Source: Rhodococcus sp. KBS0724 | GTDB taxonomy: Bacteria > Actinomycetota > Actinomycetes > Mycobacteriales > Mycobacteriaceae | Assembly: GCF_005938745.2 (NCBI RefSeq) | Contig: NZ_VCBX02000001.1 | Coordinates: 2,011,001 to 2,075,000, forward strand | Length of the DNA stretch: 64,000 nt | Direction: 5' to 3' | The notes under the pieces: generated by a model | What the model was told of the DNA's origin: nothing | Databases searched by the model: none | What the model saw: only the letters and a program-made list of their open reading frames with translations | Program-made: the position numbers and the translations under genes | Shown: piece by piece, positions 29,028 to 37,099 of the stretch | How the letters are laid out: every line of letters begins with the position of its first letter | Numbering within the stretch: position 1 is the first letter of the stretch

Positions 29028-30176
29028 TTACGTCAGAATCGCGTGTGGGTAGTCTGCCGAACGGTGCTGGAATCGGGTGATGGCCGGATTCACGATGACG
29101 CCGTCACGGATTTCGATTGCCCGCTCCAGGGTCTCGTCTGCTTTCCACGCCGTTTCTCCTGCCATGACGGCAGGCAGGTAGGGGAGAAGTGACTCGCTGA
29201 TCTCCCACGACGCGGAGTTCCACAGGTACGACGGGCTGTGATCGACGCCGTAGTACGTGATGTTGTCGCCGACGATGAAGGTCGGCTCCGCGAACGAGGT
29301 CGGCCGAGCCCAACTGAAGCCCATTCCTTCGTCGCATGACACGTCGACGATGAGGCTCCCGGGTTGGAAGTCCACGAGGTCTTCCTCGGTGAGGAACGTC
29401 AGTGGTGTATCCGTGTTCTGCAGTACGCAATTGACGACGATGTCGTGCTCGGCGAGGAAGCCCGGAACCGGAACGCTGTGATTGTCGAGCATCACGTGGC
29501 TGCCGCGGACATCGCCGTTGTTGTTGTCGAACGAGACCATGCGTGCCGAGTGGATGGGAGAGCTGACGGCAGTGACTCCACGTTGGGTGAGCACGTCGAC
29601 TTCATGGATACCGTGCGCCTTGAGGGCGGTGACGGCGCCGCGGGCCGTGGCCCCGAAACCGATGACGGCAGCGGTGAGGCGACGCCCGTAGTCGCCGGTG
29701 GAACCGATCAATTGCAAGGCATGGAGGACCGAGCAGTAGCCTGCCAGCTCGTTGTTTTTGTGGAACACATGCAAATTGAAGGATCCGTCACTGTGCCAGT
29801 GGTTCATGGCTTCGAAAGCGATGAGGGTCAGTTTCTTGTCGATCGCGATCTGGGTCAGCTCGGTGTCCTGGACGCAGTGCGGCCAACCCCAGAGGACCTG
29901 GCCGGTGCGGAGTTCGGCGAGGTCACGCACCAGTGGTTTCGGAAGGAGGACCACATCGGTTTCTGCCAAAATCTGCTTCCGAGTGCGGATTCCGGCGACC
30001 ATACCCGAGAGGAAATCGTCCGAGTATCCGAAGGCATGGCCGTAGCCCTCTTCGAGGTAGATGCGCGAGCGAAGTTCAGCGTCGATCCGATCGAAATGGG
30101 CAGGGTGGATCGGCAACCGGCGTTCTGCCGGTTTGCTCGAGTGTCCGATGACTCCAAGGGTGCGTGCGTTGTTCAA
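29028..30176 (-). CDS. N5-(carboxyethyl)ornithine synthase-like / AlaDH-PNT family dehydrogenase
   Basis: 382 aa. The N-terminal part (ERRLPIHPAHFDRI, LEEGYGHAFGY, KPLVRDLAELRTGQVLWGW) and the Rossmann motif VIGFGATARGAV match the family of alanine dehydrogenases and N5-(1-carboxyethyl)ornithine synthase, which joins pyruvate and ornithine with NADPH. The start is TTG at 30176, the only in-frame start before conserved sequence. It is convergent with the epoxide-hydrolase-like gene. Saccharopine-type activity cannot be excluded. Confidence 0.7.
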   Translation of the reverse strand: MNNARTLGVIGHSSKPAERRLPIHPAHFDRIDAELRSRIYLEEGYGHAFGYSDDFLSGMVAGIRTRKQILAETDVVLLPKPLVRDLAELRTGQVLWGWPHCVQDTELTQIAIDKKLTLIAFEAMNHWHSDGSFNLHVFHKNNELAGYCSVLHALQLIGSTGDYGRRLTAAVIGFGATARGAVTALKAHGIHEVDVLTQRGVTAVSSPIHSARMVSFDNNNGDVRGSHVMLDNHSVPVPGFLAEHDIVVNCVLQNTDTPLTFLTEEDLVDFQPGSLIVDVSCDEGMGFSWARPTSFAEPTFIVGDNITYYGVDHSPSYLWNSASWEISESLLPYLPAVMAGETAWKADETLERAIEIRDGVIVNPAITRFQHRSADYPHAILT

Positions 30177-30206
30177 TTGTGTATCTCTCGATAGGAGCAG
30201 GTAGAG

Positions 30207-30407
30207 ATGTCAGGCAGGAGCCTGAAGGAAGTGCAGAAGCCGCAGGAACGCTGGCAGAATGCCTGGACCAGGAGCGTTGGACGCGTGCTGGGTGCGCTGC
30301 TGTCGATCGCCGACGGCATCAGAAAAGCGCGTCGGTACGAGGTCAGTCTAGCCGGGGCTGTTCATTGCCCGGGGGTTGGGCGTGCGAGGGTACGTTCGCG
30401 GGTGTAA
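30207..30407 (+). CDS. Hypothetical small basic protein
   Basis: 66 aa, beginning MSGRSLKEVQKPQERWQNAW, rich in Arg. ATG at 30207 is preceded by AGGAG at slightly long spacing, and the first two thirds have GC-rich third positions like real genes here. It fills the gap between two minus-strand genes and ends 3 bases before the MarR stop. The C-terminal third looks less protein-like. I recognise no family; it may be spurious. Confidence 0.3.
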   Translation: MSGRSLKEVQKPQERWQNAWTRSVGRVLGALLSIADGIRKARRYEVSLAGAVHCPGVGRARVRSRV

Positions 30408-30410
30408 AAG

Positions 30411-30788
30411 CTACTGCTCGCGCAGGTGTGAATTCAGCACGGACAGTTGAATTTTGCTGGCATCCGCGTGGACTTCGCGCCCTTTGTCGGTGATGTCGAT
30501 GAAGACTCCGCGTCGGTCGGCTTCGCACAGCGCGCGCTGAACGAGACCGGCTTTCTCCAAACGCGCAACGCTGCGGGAGAGTGCGCTCGGGCTCAGGTAC
30601 ATCTCCGAAGCCAGATCGTGCATGCGTGGACGGTCGCACGTGGTGTCCATCAAGCGGTCGAGAGCTTCGAAATCGCTCATGCTCAAACCGTGGGCCGATT
30701 GCATCTGTCGATCGAGTTCGCACGCAATGTCGTTGTAGCTGCTCGACAGCGAGCGCCACGTGCTGCGTAGTTCGGATTCCGACGTCAC
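30411..30788 (-). CDS. MarR-family regulator
   Basis: 125 aa, slightly short for the family. The winged-helix core runs from MSDFEALDRLM through DLASEMYLSPSALSRSVARLEKAGLVQR and the wing CEADRRGVFIDITDKG. It starts with GTG at 30788. It is divergent from a 14-segment MFS transporter, and the gap contains repeated TGCATTAA-type elements that are natural operator candidates. The expected role is to repress the exporter until a toxic ligand appears. Confidence 0.85.
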   Translation of the reverse strand: MTSESELRSTWRSLSSSYNDIACELDRQMQSAHGLSMSDFEALDRLMDTTCDRPRMHDLASEMYLSPSALSRSVARLEKAGLVQRALCEADRRGVFIDITDKGREVHADASKIQLSVLNSHLREQ

Positions 30789-30816
30789 GACCGCATTCTA
30801 GTTGAAGACACTATTA

Positions 30817-30860
30817 CTTGCAACTGCATTAAATGCTTGTGCATTAAGTGCATGTGCATC
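30817..30860. promoter_or_regulatory. Repeated MarR-type operator in the marR-MFS gap
   Basis: TGCATTAAATGC (30825-30836) and TGCATTAAGTGC (30840-30851) are direct copies with a 15-bp period. Half copies flank them (TTGCAACTGCA and TGCATGTGCAT). The elements cover most of the 85-bp divergent promoter. Confidence 0.6.
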
Positions 30861-30873
30861 TATTCTCGCTGAC

Positions 30874-32421
30874 GTGACTTGCACAGACTCGACACTGAAA
30901 CCATTCGATTCGCCGGAAACCCCGGCTTCCACGGAATTCACGGCTTCTGCGGAATTCACGGACCCGGCCGCAGGGGAGGGTTGGTCCCTCAAGCTGTGGG
31001 GCATCCTTGCGGTGCTCTGCCTCGTGTTGTTCCTCGACGGCCTCGATGTGTCGATGGTGGGCGTCGCTCTACCGTCCATCGGCAATGAACTGGGCCTGTC
31101 CACTACCTCGCTGCAGTGGATCATCAACGGTTACGTCCTCGGATTCGGCGGACTGCTGCTCCTGGGCGGGCGCACAGCCGACCTCCTCGGACGTCGGAAA
31201 GTCTTCCTGATCGCACTCGCCGTGTTCGCGATCGCCTCGCTGGTCGGTGGACTTGTCGACAACGGAACACTGCTGATCGCATCACGATTCGTGAAGGGAC
31301 TGGCTGCGGCATTCACGGCTCCGACCGCGATGTCCATCCTCACCACGACGTTCAAGGAAGGTCCGGCCCGCAACCGTGCGCTATCCGTGTTCTCGGTGTT
31401 CGGTGCCAGTGGTTACTCGTCCGGCCTGATTCTCGGTGGGCTGTTGACCAGCGCCGGTTGGCGATTCACGTTCCTGATGCCGGTTCCGTTTGCCGTCATC
31501 GCACTGATCGGTGGGTACTTCCTCATTCCGCGGGACCGTCCCGCGGACAACGGGGGACACGACCTGGTCGGTGCCGTCACTCTGGTGACGGGAATGCTGC
31601 TCACGGTCTACACGATGGTCTCGGCACCGGCCCGTGGTTGGGCGCACCCGATGACGCTGGGATCGTTTGCCGTGGCAGCGGTGTTGTTGGCGACGTTCTT
31701 CTTCGTGGAGAAGAAGGTGGCGCATCCGCTTGTACGCCTTGGACTTCTGCGCGTCGGAACCATCGTTCGTGCGAATCTGGCCATCATCGCGCTCTTCGGG
31801 TCCTACCTGAGCTTCCAGTTCATGATGACGATCTTCCTGCAGTCCGCCCTCGGCTGGTCGCCCCTGAAGATGGCGATGGCCCTGCTTCCGGCCGGCATCA
31901 TCGTCGCCTTCGGGTCACCGTTTGTCGGACGATTGGTCGACCTGTACGGCAGTGCCAAGCTCATCATCGCCGCACTGACGTCGCTGAGCGTCGGGTACCT
32001 CTGGTTCCTGTTTGCCGGGAGTGATTCACCGTCGTACGTCGTGGCGATCCTGCCGAGCGTCATCCTGCTCGGACTCGGATTTGCGTTGGGCTACACCTCG
32101 ATCATGGCTCAGGCCACCTCCGGCGTCGACGATTCGGAGCAAGGTCTGGCCTCCGGTCTGGTGAACACATCGGCTCAGGTCGGTGCGGCCCTGGTGCTTG
32201 CCCTGACTACTGCCCTGGTGACCGCCGGATCGCATACCGCGACCGGTGCCGGAACCGCTGGGTTCGAGCAGTTCCATCCCGGACTGATCCTGGTCACCGG
32301 CGTAGCGCTGGTGGGCTTGGCCATCACCGTCTCGCCGCTGGTGCGTGGAAGATCGGCGCGTGGAGGGAGCGCCGAAGCAGAGGACGAGTTGACACCCGTC
32401 CCCTCGACGACAACCGTCTGA
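30874..32421 (+). CDS. DHA2-type MFS drug exporter (14 membrane segments)
   Basis: 515 aa with about 14 hydrophobic segments. LDVSMVGVALPSIGNELG and GGRTADLLGRRKVF (motif A) are typical of EmrB/QacA drug:proton antiporters. GTG at 30874 is chosen because the upstream in-frame sequence lies inside the operator repeats. No good ribosome-binding site is visible, so the mRNA may be nearly leaderless. Paired with a divergent MarR gene. Substrate unknown. Confidence 0.85.
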   Translation: MTCTDSTLKPFDSPETPASTEFTASAEFTDPAAGEGWSLKLWGILAVLCLVLFLDGLDVSMVGVALPSIGNELGLSTTSLQWIINGYVLGFGGLLLLGGRTADLLGRRKVFLIALAVFAIASLVGGLVDNGTLLIASRFVKGLAAAFTAPTAMSILTTTFKEGPARNRALSVFSVFGASGYSSGLILGGLLTSAGWRFTFLMPVPFAVIALIGGYFLIPRDRPADNGGHDLVGAVTLVTGMLLTVYTMVSAPARGWAHPMTLGSFAVAAVLLATFFFVEKKVAHPLVRLGLLRVGTIVRANLAIIALFGSYLSFQFMMTIFLQSALGWSPLKMAMALLPAGIIVAFGSPFVGRLVDLYGSAKLIIAALTSLSVGYLWFLFAGSDSPSYVVAILPSVILLGLGFALGYTSIMAQATSGVDDSEQGLASGLVNTSAQVGAALVLALTTALVTAGSHTATGAGTAGFEQFHPGLILVTGVALVGLAITVSPLVRGRSARGGSAEAEDELTPVPSTTTV

Positions 32422-32435
32422 CCGGAACGCAAAAA

Positions 32436-32471
32436 AGTTCAGCCGCGCAGGAATTCCTGCGCGGCTGAACT
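32436..32471. terminator. 36-bp perfect palindrome, bidirectional terminator
   Basis: Eighteen-base arms meet at GAATTC without a loop. On the minus strand the hairpin is followed by TTTTTT, the form of an intrinsic terminator for the monooxygenase operon; it also follows the plus-strand exporter. Confidence 0.8.
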
Positions 32472-32492
32472 GGTGTCGTTTGTGACTACCGT

Positions 32493-32530
32493 GAAGCGGA
32501 CCCAACAGCGCTAACGCGAAGCGGACCCAA
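32493..32530. repeat. Direct repeat at the 3' end of the monooxygenase gene
   Basis: GAAGCGGACCCAA occurs twice 26 bases apart, once inside the last codons of the monooxygenase gene and once just past its stop. It suggests a small duplication that may have fixed the present stop codon. Confidence 0.6.
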
Positions 32531-34373
32531 GAGCACTGTCGAAGTCTGCAGTGCTCGCCTGCGAACCGAGGACCAGGGCCAGGCGTACCAACAGGCCTTC
32601 ACGATCAGCCGGGTCGGCCTGATCGAGTGCGTTGGAGAGTTCCAACCACACGTGCTCACGGCGGGCTTCGTCGCTGTTCCCTACAGCGGTCACCGTTGCG
32701 GCCGCGTCGAAGTGCGTCGGCGCGGTGCCCGCGGTGAGGTGCTTGGTTACATCGCCCAACTGCGCGGGATCGTTGATCCGGCACAGCACCAAGCCGTCGG
32801 GGCGGATCACGAAGATCTCGCCGACGCGTGCGCCGAGGGCAGACGCGAGGTCACCGCGAGCATCGTCGATCGTGGCGTCGGTACCGCCCACCGTGATCAC
32901 CCGCACGGTTTCCGGTGCAAGTGCGCGGGCAAGAGCGTCGGCTTGCGTGTCGAGTTCGGATACCAGTTTGGCCGGCAAACCGAAGGCCAGAAGTCCGAAT
33001 CCCGTTCCGCGCAGACGATTCAATGAGGTTGTCGAACCGTCCGCCGAGACCTCGACGATCCTGTCTTCGAGCGGATCGCCGGGCAGCACGCCTTCGGTGC
33101 CGGGCGCGGTGGGCCACGTCAGCGGCGACAGGTGGGCGTGCGTTGCGCTGGACTGGCGCGGATTGATCAGGTGCGCGAATTCGCCTCGGGTGGTGGCAAG
33201 TTCGAGCACGGCGTCACGGGTGGTTCGGTGTCCGTGGCTGCCCGGGGACATAATGAGCGTCGACTTGCCTGCATTGTCGACGTTCTGCTGCCACGCGCTG
33301 CGACGTTCCGTCGAATACGCGTCGAGGATGGCGGTATCGGATGCTCCGTTGATGACGGAGGCCAGCTGCCACACCAGTGTTTCGGCGTCTTCCATGCCGG
33401 AGTTGAGGCCACGAACACCGAAGATCGGAACGAGATGCGCTGCGTCGCCGGCAAACAAGACGCGGCCGTGAGTGAAATCCTCGAGGGCCAGTGCATGAGC
33501 GCGGTAGAAGCCGAACCACTCGAGCGTCCACGGGATGTCGCTCTGCAGCCATTCGAGGTGGCGCGTGATGCGGTCACGGATGCGATCTTCCTGCGTCTCG
33601 GCTTCGGGATCGTCCGACGCGTCGAGTTGGTAGTCGATGCGCCAGATGTCACGCGGCTGGCGGTGCATGATGATCGTGGAACCCGGGTTGCTCGGCGCGT
33701 CGAACCACACCAGGCGCTCGGCCGGGAGTTCCGATTCCCAGTGGATATCCGCGATGACGTAGTTGCCCTCGTAGCTGTTGCCCTGCAGGCGGATTCCGCT
33801 GAGTTCGCGCATCTTGCTGCGGCCACCGTCAGCGGCAACGACCCAGGCGGCACGCAGTTCGCGAGTTCCGAATGCGGTGTCGACGGTCAAGGTCACCTCG
33901 TCGTCGGCGGCTGTGATGCCCGCGATCGACGATGACCAGTGGAAGTTCACCAGGGGGTGAGCGAGCAGCTTGTCGGTCATGATCTGCTCGAACTCGGACT
34001 GCGAGACGTTGACCATGGGACCGCGTGCGTCATGATCGGCGGACGCCATGCGGAAGTGCAGTACTTCCTGATCGCGATAGTAGCTGCGGCCACCCACCCA
34101 CGGCAGAACGATGTCTTCGAGTTCGGCGCCGAAGCCGAGACGCTCGGCAACTTCGAGGCTGTGGCGGGAGACGCAGATCGCACGGCTGCCGAACGAGACC
34201 TGATCTGCCGCTTCGAGAATTGTGACGGGAATGCCGCGCTGGGCCAAGCCCATGGCAACGCCCATACCGACGGGGCCGGCGCCGACGATCACCACCGGAA
34301 GCGCATCAGCTGACGGAGCCAGGGACGCAAAATCCTCGGGAGCGTACTTTTTCGGATGAAAGTAGGTCGACAT
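32511..34373 (-). CDS. FAD-dependent aromatic monooxygenase (MhpA/PheA-like)
   Basis: 620 aa. Motifs of class A flavoprotein hydroxylases: GAGPVGMGVAMGLAQRG (FAD), the DG motif VVAADGGRSKMRE and RVLFAGDAAHLVPIFGVRGLN. The C-terminal region (about 440-600) fits the thioredoxin-like domain of phenol and 3-hydroxyphenylpropionate hydroxylases. ATG at 34373 follows the transporter stop by 2 bases; an overlapping GTG at 34379 is an alternative start. In operon with an MHS transporter under a LysR gene. Substrate likely an aromatic acid or phenol. Confidence 0.83.
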   Translation of the reverse strand: MSTYFHPKKYAPEDFASLAPSADALPVVIVGAGPVGMGVAMGLAQRGIPVTILEAADQVSFGSRAICVSRHSLEVAERLGFGAELEDIVLPWVGGRSYYRDQEVLHFRMASADHDARGPMVNVSQSEFEQIMTDKLLAHPLVNFHWSSSIAGITAADDEVTLTVDTAFGTRELRAAWVVAADGGRSKMRELSGIRLQGNSYEGNYVIADIHWESELPAERLVWFDAPSNPGSTIIMHRQPRDIWRIDYQLDASDDPEAETQEDRIRDRITRHLEWLQSDIPWTLEWFGFYRAHALALEDFTHGRVLFAGDAAHLVPIFGVRGLNSGMEDAETLVWQLASVINGASDTAILDAYSTERRSAWQQNVDNAGKSTLIMSPGSHGHRTTRDAVLELATTRGEFAHLINPRQSSATHAHLSPLTWPTAPGTEGVLPGDPLEDRIVEVSADGSTTSLNRLRGTGFGLLAFGLPAKLVSELDTQADALARALAPETVRVITVGGTDATIDDARGDLASALGARVGEIFVIRPDGLVLCRINDPAQLGDVTKHLTAGTAPTHFDAAATVTAVGNSDEARREHVWLELSNALDQADPADREGLLVRLALVLGSQASTADFDSALGSASR

Positions 34374-34375
34374 GA

Positions 34376-35686
34376 TCACGAGGCTTTCTGTGCGGCAGAA
34401 GGTTCAGGGAGCAGCAGGATCGAGACGAGGCTGATCACGGCGATTCCCACGAAGTAGACGGTGATGGCAAGTGAGGTGCCGAAACCGGCAAAGAGTGCGG
34501 TGGCGATCATCGGGGCCAGGCCGCCGCCGAGGATGGCGCCGATCTGGTAACCGAGCGACGCGCCGCTGTAGCGGATGTGAGCGGGGAACAGTTCGGCGAA
34601 CAGCGCGGACTGTGGGCCGGCGCAGCAACCGAGGGTGAAGCCCAGGCCGATCATGGCAAACAGCATCGCCGGAATGATCGCGGTGTCCATGAGCGGGAAG
34701 AACGCTGCCGCGGCGACTACCAACGCGATGGAGCTACGGATGTAGACGGTTCGGCGGCCGATCGAGTCGGACTTGTGCGCGCTGAACGCCATTCCGGCCA
34801 TCCAGAAGGGGCAGGACGCGATGAGCAGGAACAGCATCGTCGTCTTGCTGAATCCGAGTTCCTTCTCGCCGTACTTGAGGACGTACACCATGTACGCGTA
34901 CGCAATTCCGTTGGTGGCGATGAAGGTTCCGCCGGCGAGTAGCACCGTCTTCCAATGCTTGGTCAGAACCTCGAGGATCGGCAGTGTCTCGGCGGGCGCA
35001 TCATCCTTGGATGCGGTGAACTCGTCACTTTCCTCGAGCCCAAGTCGAATCCACATTGCTACGCCCACCAGAACTGCGCTGAGCAGGAACGGAATTCGCC
35101 AACCCCACGAGTTGAAAGTGCTGTCGTCCATGAAGGCGGCCAGTGGCAGGTACACGAGGTTGGCCATCAGAACACCGGCCGGAACGCCGATCTGCGGCGC
35201 TGCGCCGTAAAGGCCCTTTTTGCCTGCGGGTGCATTTTCGGTCGCAACCAGAACTGCTCCACCCCATTCGCCGCCGACGCCGAGTCCCTGGATGAATCGG
35301 AACGTCACGAGGAGGATGGGTGCGAAGACGCCGATCGAGTCGTAGTTCGGCAGTAGGCCGATGGCAACGGTCGCGCCGCCCATCAGCAGCAACGACAGCA
35401 CGAGCATGGACTTGCGTCCGATGCGGTCGCCGAAATGGCCCATCACGATTCCGCCGATGGGACGCGCGATGAAGCCGACCGCGAGTGTCGCGAATGCTGC
35501 CAGGGTTCCGGCGAGTTCGGAGGTGCCGGGGAAGAACTGGGTGCCGAGTACGAGCGCCGCAGCGGTGCCGTAGATGAAGAAGTCGTACCACTCGATGGCG
35601 GTGCCGACAAAGCTGCCGAGGGCGGCTTTGCGCGCTTTGGCGCTCGCGGCAGCGCGCACCGTATGCGGCGTGGCGGTGGAGGTCAT
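34376..35686 (-). CDS. MHS-family MFS metabolite:proton symporter
   Basis: 436 aa, about 12 membrane segments. SFVGTAIEWYDFFIYGTAAALV, GHFGDRIGRKSMLV and FIQGLGVGGEWGGAVL are typical of the ProP/KgtP/ShiA group of metabolite-proton symporters. ATG at 35686 follows GAAAGG. It precedes the monooxygenase and probably imports its substrate. The 128-base gap to the LysR gene carries AT-rich promoter sequence and a GGAAAA...TTTTCC repeat. Confidence 0.85.
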   Translation of the reverse strand: MTSTATPHTVRAAASAKARKAALGSFVGTAIEWYDFFIYGTAAALVLGTQFFPGTSELAGTLAAFATLAVGFIARPIGGIVMGHFGDRIGRKSMLVLSLLLMGGATVAIGLLPNYDSIGVFAPILLVTFRFIQGLGVGGEWGGAVLVATENAPAGKKGLYGAAPQIGVPAGVLMANLVYLPLAAFMDDSTFNSWGWRIPFLLSAVLVGVAMWIRLGLEESDEFTASKDDAPAETLPILEVLTKHWKTVLLAGGTFIATNGIAYAYMVYVLKYGEKELGFSKTTMLFLLIASCPFWMAGMAFSAHKSDSIGRRTVYIRSSIALVVAAAAFFPLMDTAIIPAMLFAMIGLGFTLGCCAGPQSALFAELFPAHIRYSGASLGYQIGAILGGGLAPMIATALFAGFGTSLAITVYFVGIAVISLVSILLLPEPSAAQKAS

Positions 35687-35814
35687 GAATTGCCTTTCGA
35701 CATGAATATCGCTTGAAGACAGAATGACGCGCGCCACAACACTTGAAAAGCTAAAGAATTGGAGGTTCTTCCACGGAAAAATGATGGAAGGAGAGATTTT
35801 CCCTGGTGGGGACG

Positions 35815-36741
35815 TTATTGCTGATCGTCCCGTTGTGAAACGAATTCTATAAAACTTCGCGCCACTCGGCTCAAGCGTGCGTCCTGGTGCCAGGCGAGAA
35901 CCACGTCGACGGAAGCAACAGCGGGCGACCCGATCGTTTTGACGACTACTTCGAGCCCCTCGTACGTGATGTCCATCTTCGGGCGTTGCAGTAGGAGCGT
36001 CCAGCCGAGGCCGCGCCCGACAAATGCTCGCGCCGTCTCGAAGTTCCCGGTCCGGTAGGCGACGTCGGGGACAAACCCGCCGAGGCGGCACACGTCGAGG
36101 GCGTGTTTGGTGCTCGGCGGCGCGTTGAGGAGGACCATCGGAAAGCCGGCGAGATCGGGAAGATGAATGGGGTGCTCGGACTGAGCCAACGGGTGTTCGG
36201 CGCCCATCACGATCAGAGGTTCGCGAGTGGTCAACGGAATCGTGCGTAGCTCCGACGAGAGATCCAGGTCGTACGCGATCGCAAGGTCCAACTCACCGTT
36301 TTCCAGATGAGTCTGCAGGCGGTTCTGGTTGTCCTCACGAAACTCCACCTGCGTTGCCGGGTACGCGCGTGTGAAGCCGGCGATCATCGACGGCAGAATC
36401 GTCGGTCCCAGTGCCGGATAGCATCCGATCGCGATGGGCCCGGAGACGGTGCCTGCAGTTCCGAGTGCGTCGGATTCGAGTTCGTCTGCTTGTTGTAGGA
36501 GGGCACGTGCACGCACCAGAACGGATTCGCCGGTGCGCGTGAGCTGAACGCCGAATGATCGACGACGAACGCACAGTTGAACTTTCAGGGCGCGTTCGAG
36601 TTCGGTGATGGACGCAGACAGCGCCGAGGGGGAGAGATGCATGAGGTCGGCCGCGGCGGTGATGGTTCCGGTCTCTGCCACCGCCACAAACGCAGCAAGC
36701 TGACGCATCGTGTAGGTCGGGGCAGAATCGCGTCGCGGCAT
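35815..36741 (-). CDS. LysR-family transcriptional regulator
   Basis: 308 aa. The N-terminal helix-turn-helix is FVAVAETGTITAAADLMHLSPSALSASITELERAL; the remainder is a typical periplasmic-binding-like effector domain. ATG at 36741 is chosen; an ATG 48 bases upstream would give an untypical leader. It is on the same strand as, and upstream of, the transporter and monooxygenase genes, rather than divergent as is usual for LysR genes. It probably activates that pair. Confidence 0.85.
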   Translation of the reverse strand: MPRRDSAPTYTMRQLAAFVAVAETGTITAAADLMHLSPSALSASITELERALKVQLCVRRRSFGVQLTRTGESVLVRARALLQQADELESDALGTAGTVSGPIAIGCYPALGPTILPSMIAGFTRAYPATQVEFREDNQNRLQTHLENGELDLAIAYDLDLSSELRTIPLTTREPLIVMGAEHPLAQSEHPIHLPDLAGFPMVLLNAPPSTKHALDVCRLGGFVPDVAYRTGNFETARAFVGRGLGWTLLLQRPKMDITYEGLEVVVKTIGSPAVASVDVVLAWHQDARLSRVARSFIEFVSQRDDQQ

Positions 36742-36795
36742 GAAGCCAACGGTAGTCGCTGAGAAATGAAGCACTGAGAGATGTGGCACCGGGAC

Positions 36796-36820
36796 GCGCA
36801 GGTTGTAGAAAAACCTGCGC
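36796..36820 (-). terminator. Hairpin downstream of tRNA-Arg
   Basis: A 9-bp perfect stem (36796-36804 with 36812-36820) with a 7-base loop, 5 bases beyond the tRNA 3' end on the minus strand. No T tract follows. Confidence 0.5.
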
Positions 36821-36825
36821 TGTCG

Positions 36826-36901
36826 TGGTGCCCCCGGCAGGATTCGAACCTGCGGCCTTTCGCTCCGGAGGCGAACGCTCTATCCCCTGAGCTACGGGGG
36901 C
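36826..36901 (-). tRNA. tRNA-Arg (CCG)
   Basis: Read on the minus strand: acceptor GCCCCCG pairs with CGGGGGC, the D-arm has GCTCAGGGGATAGAGC, the anticodon loop CTCCGGA gives CCG, and the T-arm is GCAGGTTCGAATCCTGC. CCA is encoded. Confidence 0.95.
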
Positions 36902-37099
36902 GCACCGATAGAAACCGGTGTGCCGACTTGGGCTGCGTTAGCGTAGCGCATCACACCCGCCTGTGGTCAAACCGGCCCCATGTAAGGGTGAGTCGAGTGC
37001 CGGTAACTAAGACATCCGTGCGATTTCCCCCTAGGCTCGCCTCTGGGCACAGGTTCGGGCGGACCGCTCGGGCACCCTCGTGAAGTACGGGAGTCGACG

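Noticed and set aside
30802..30873. An upstream TTG start giving the MFS exporter a lipoprotein-like leader (ALSAC)
   Set aside because: The leader is encoded by the MarR operator repeats, and an MFS protein does not need a lipobox; GTG at 30874 is a better start.
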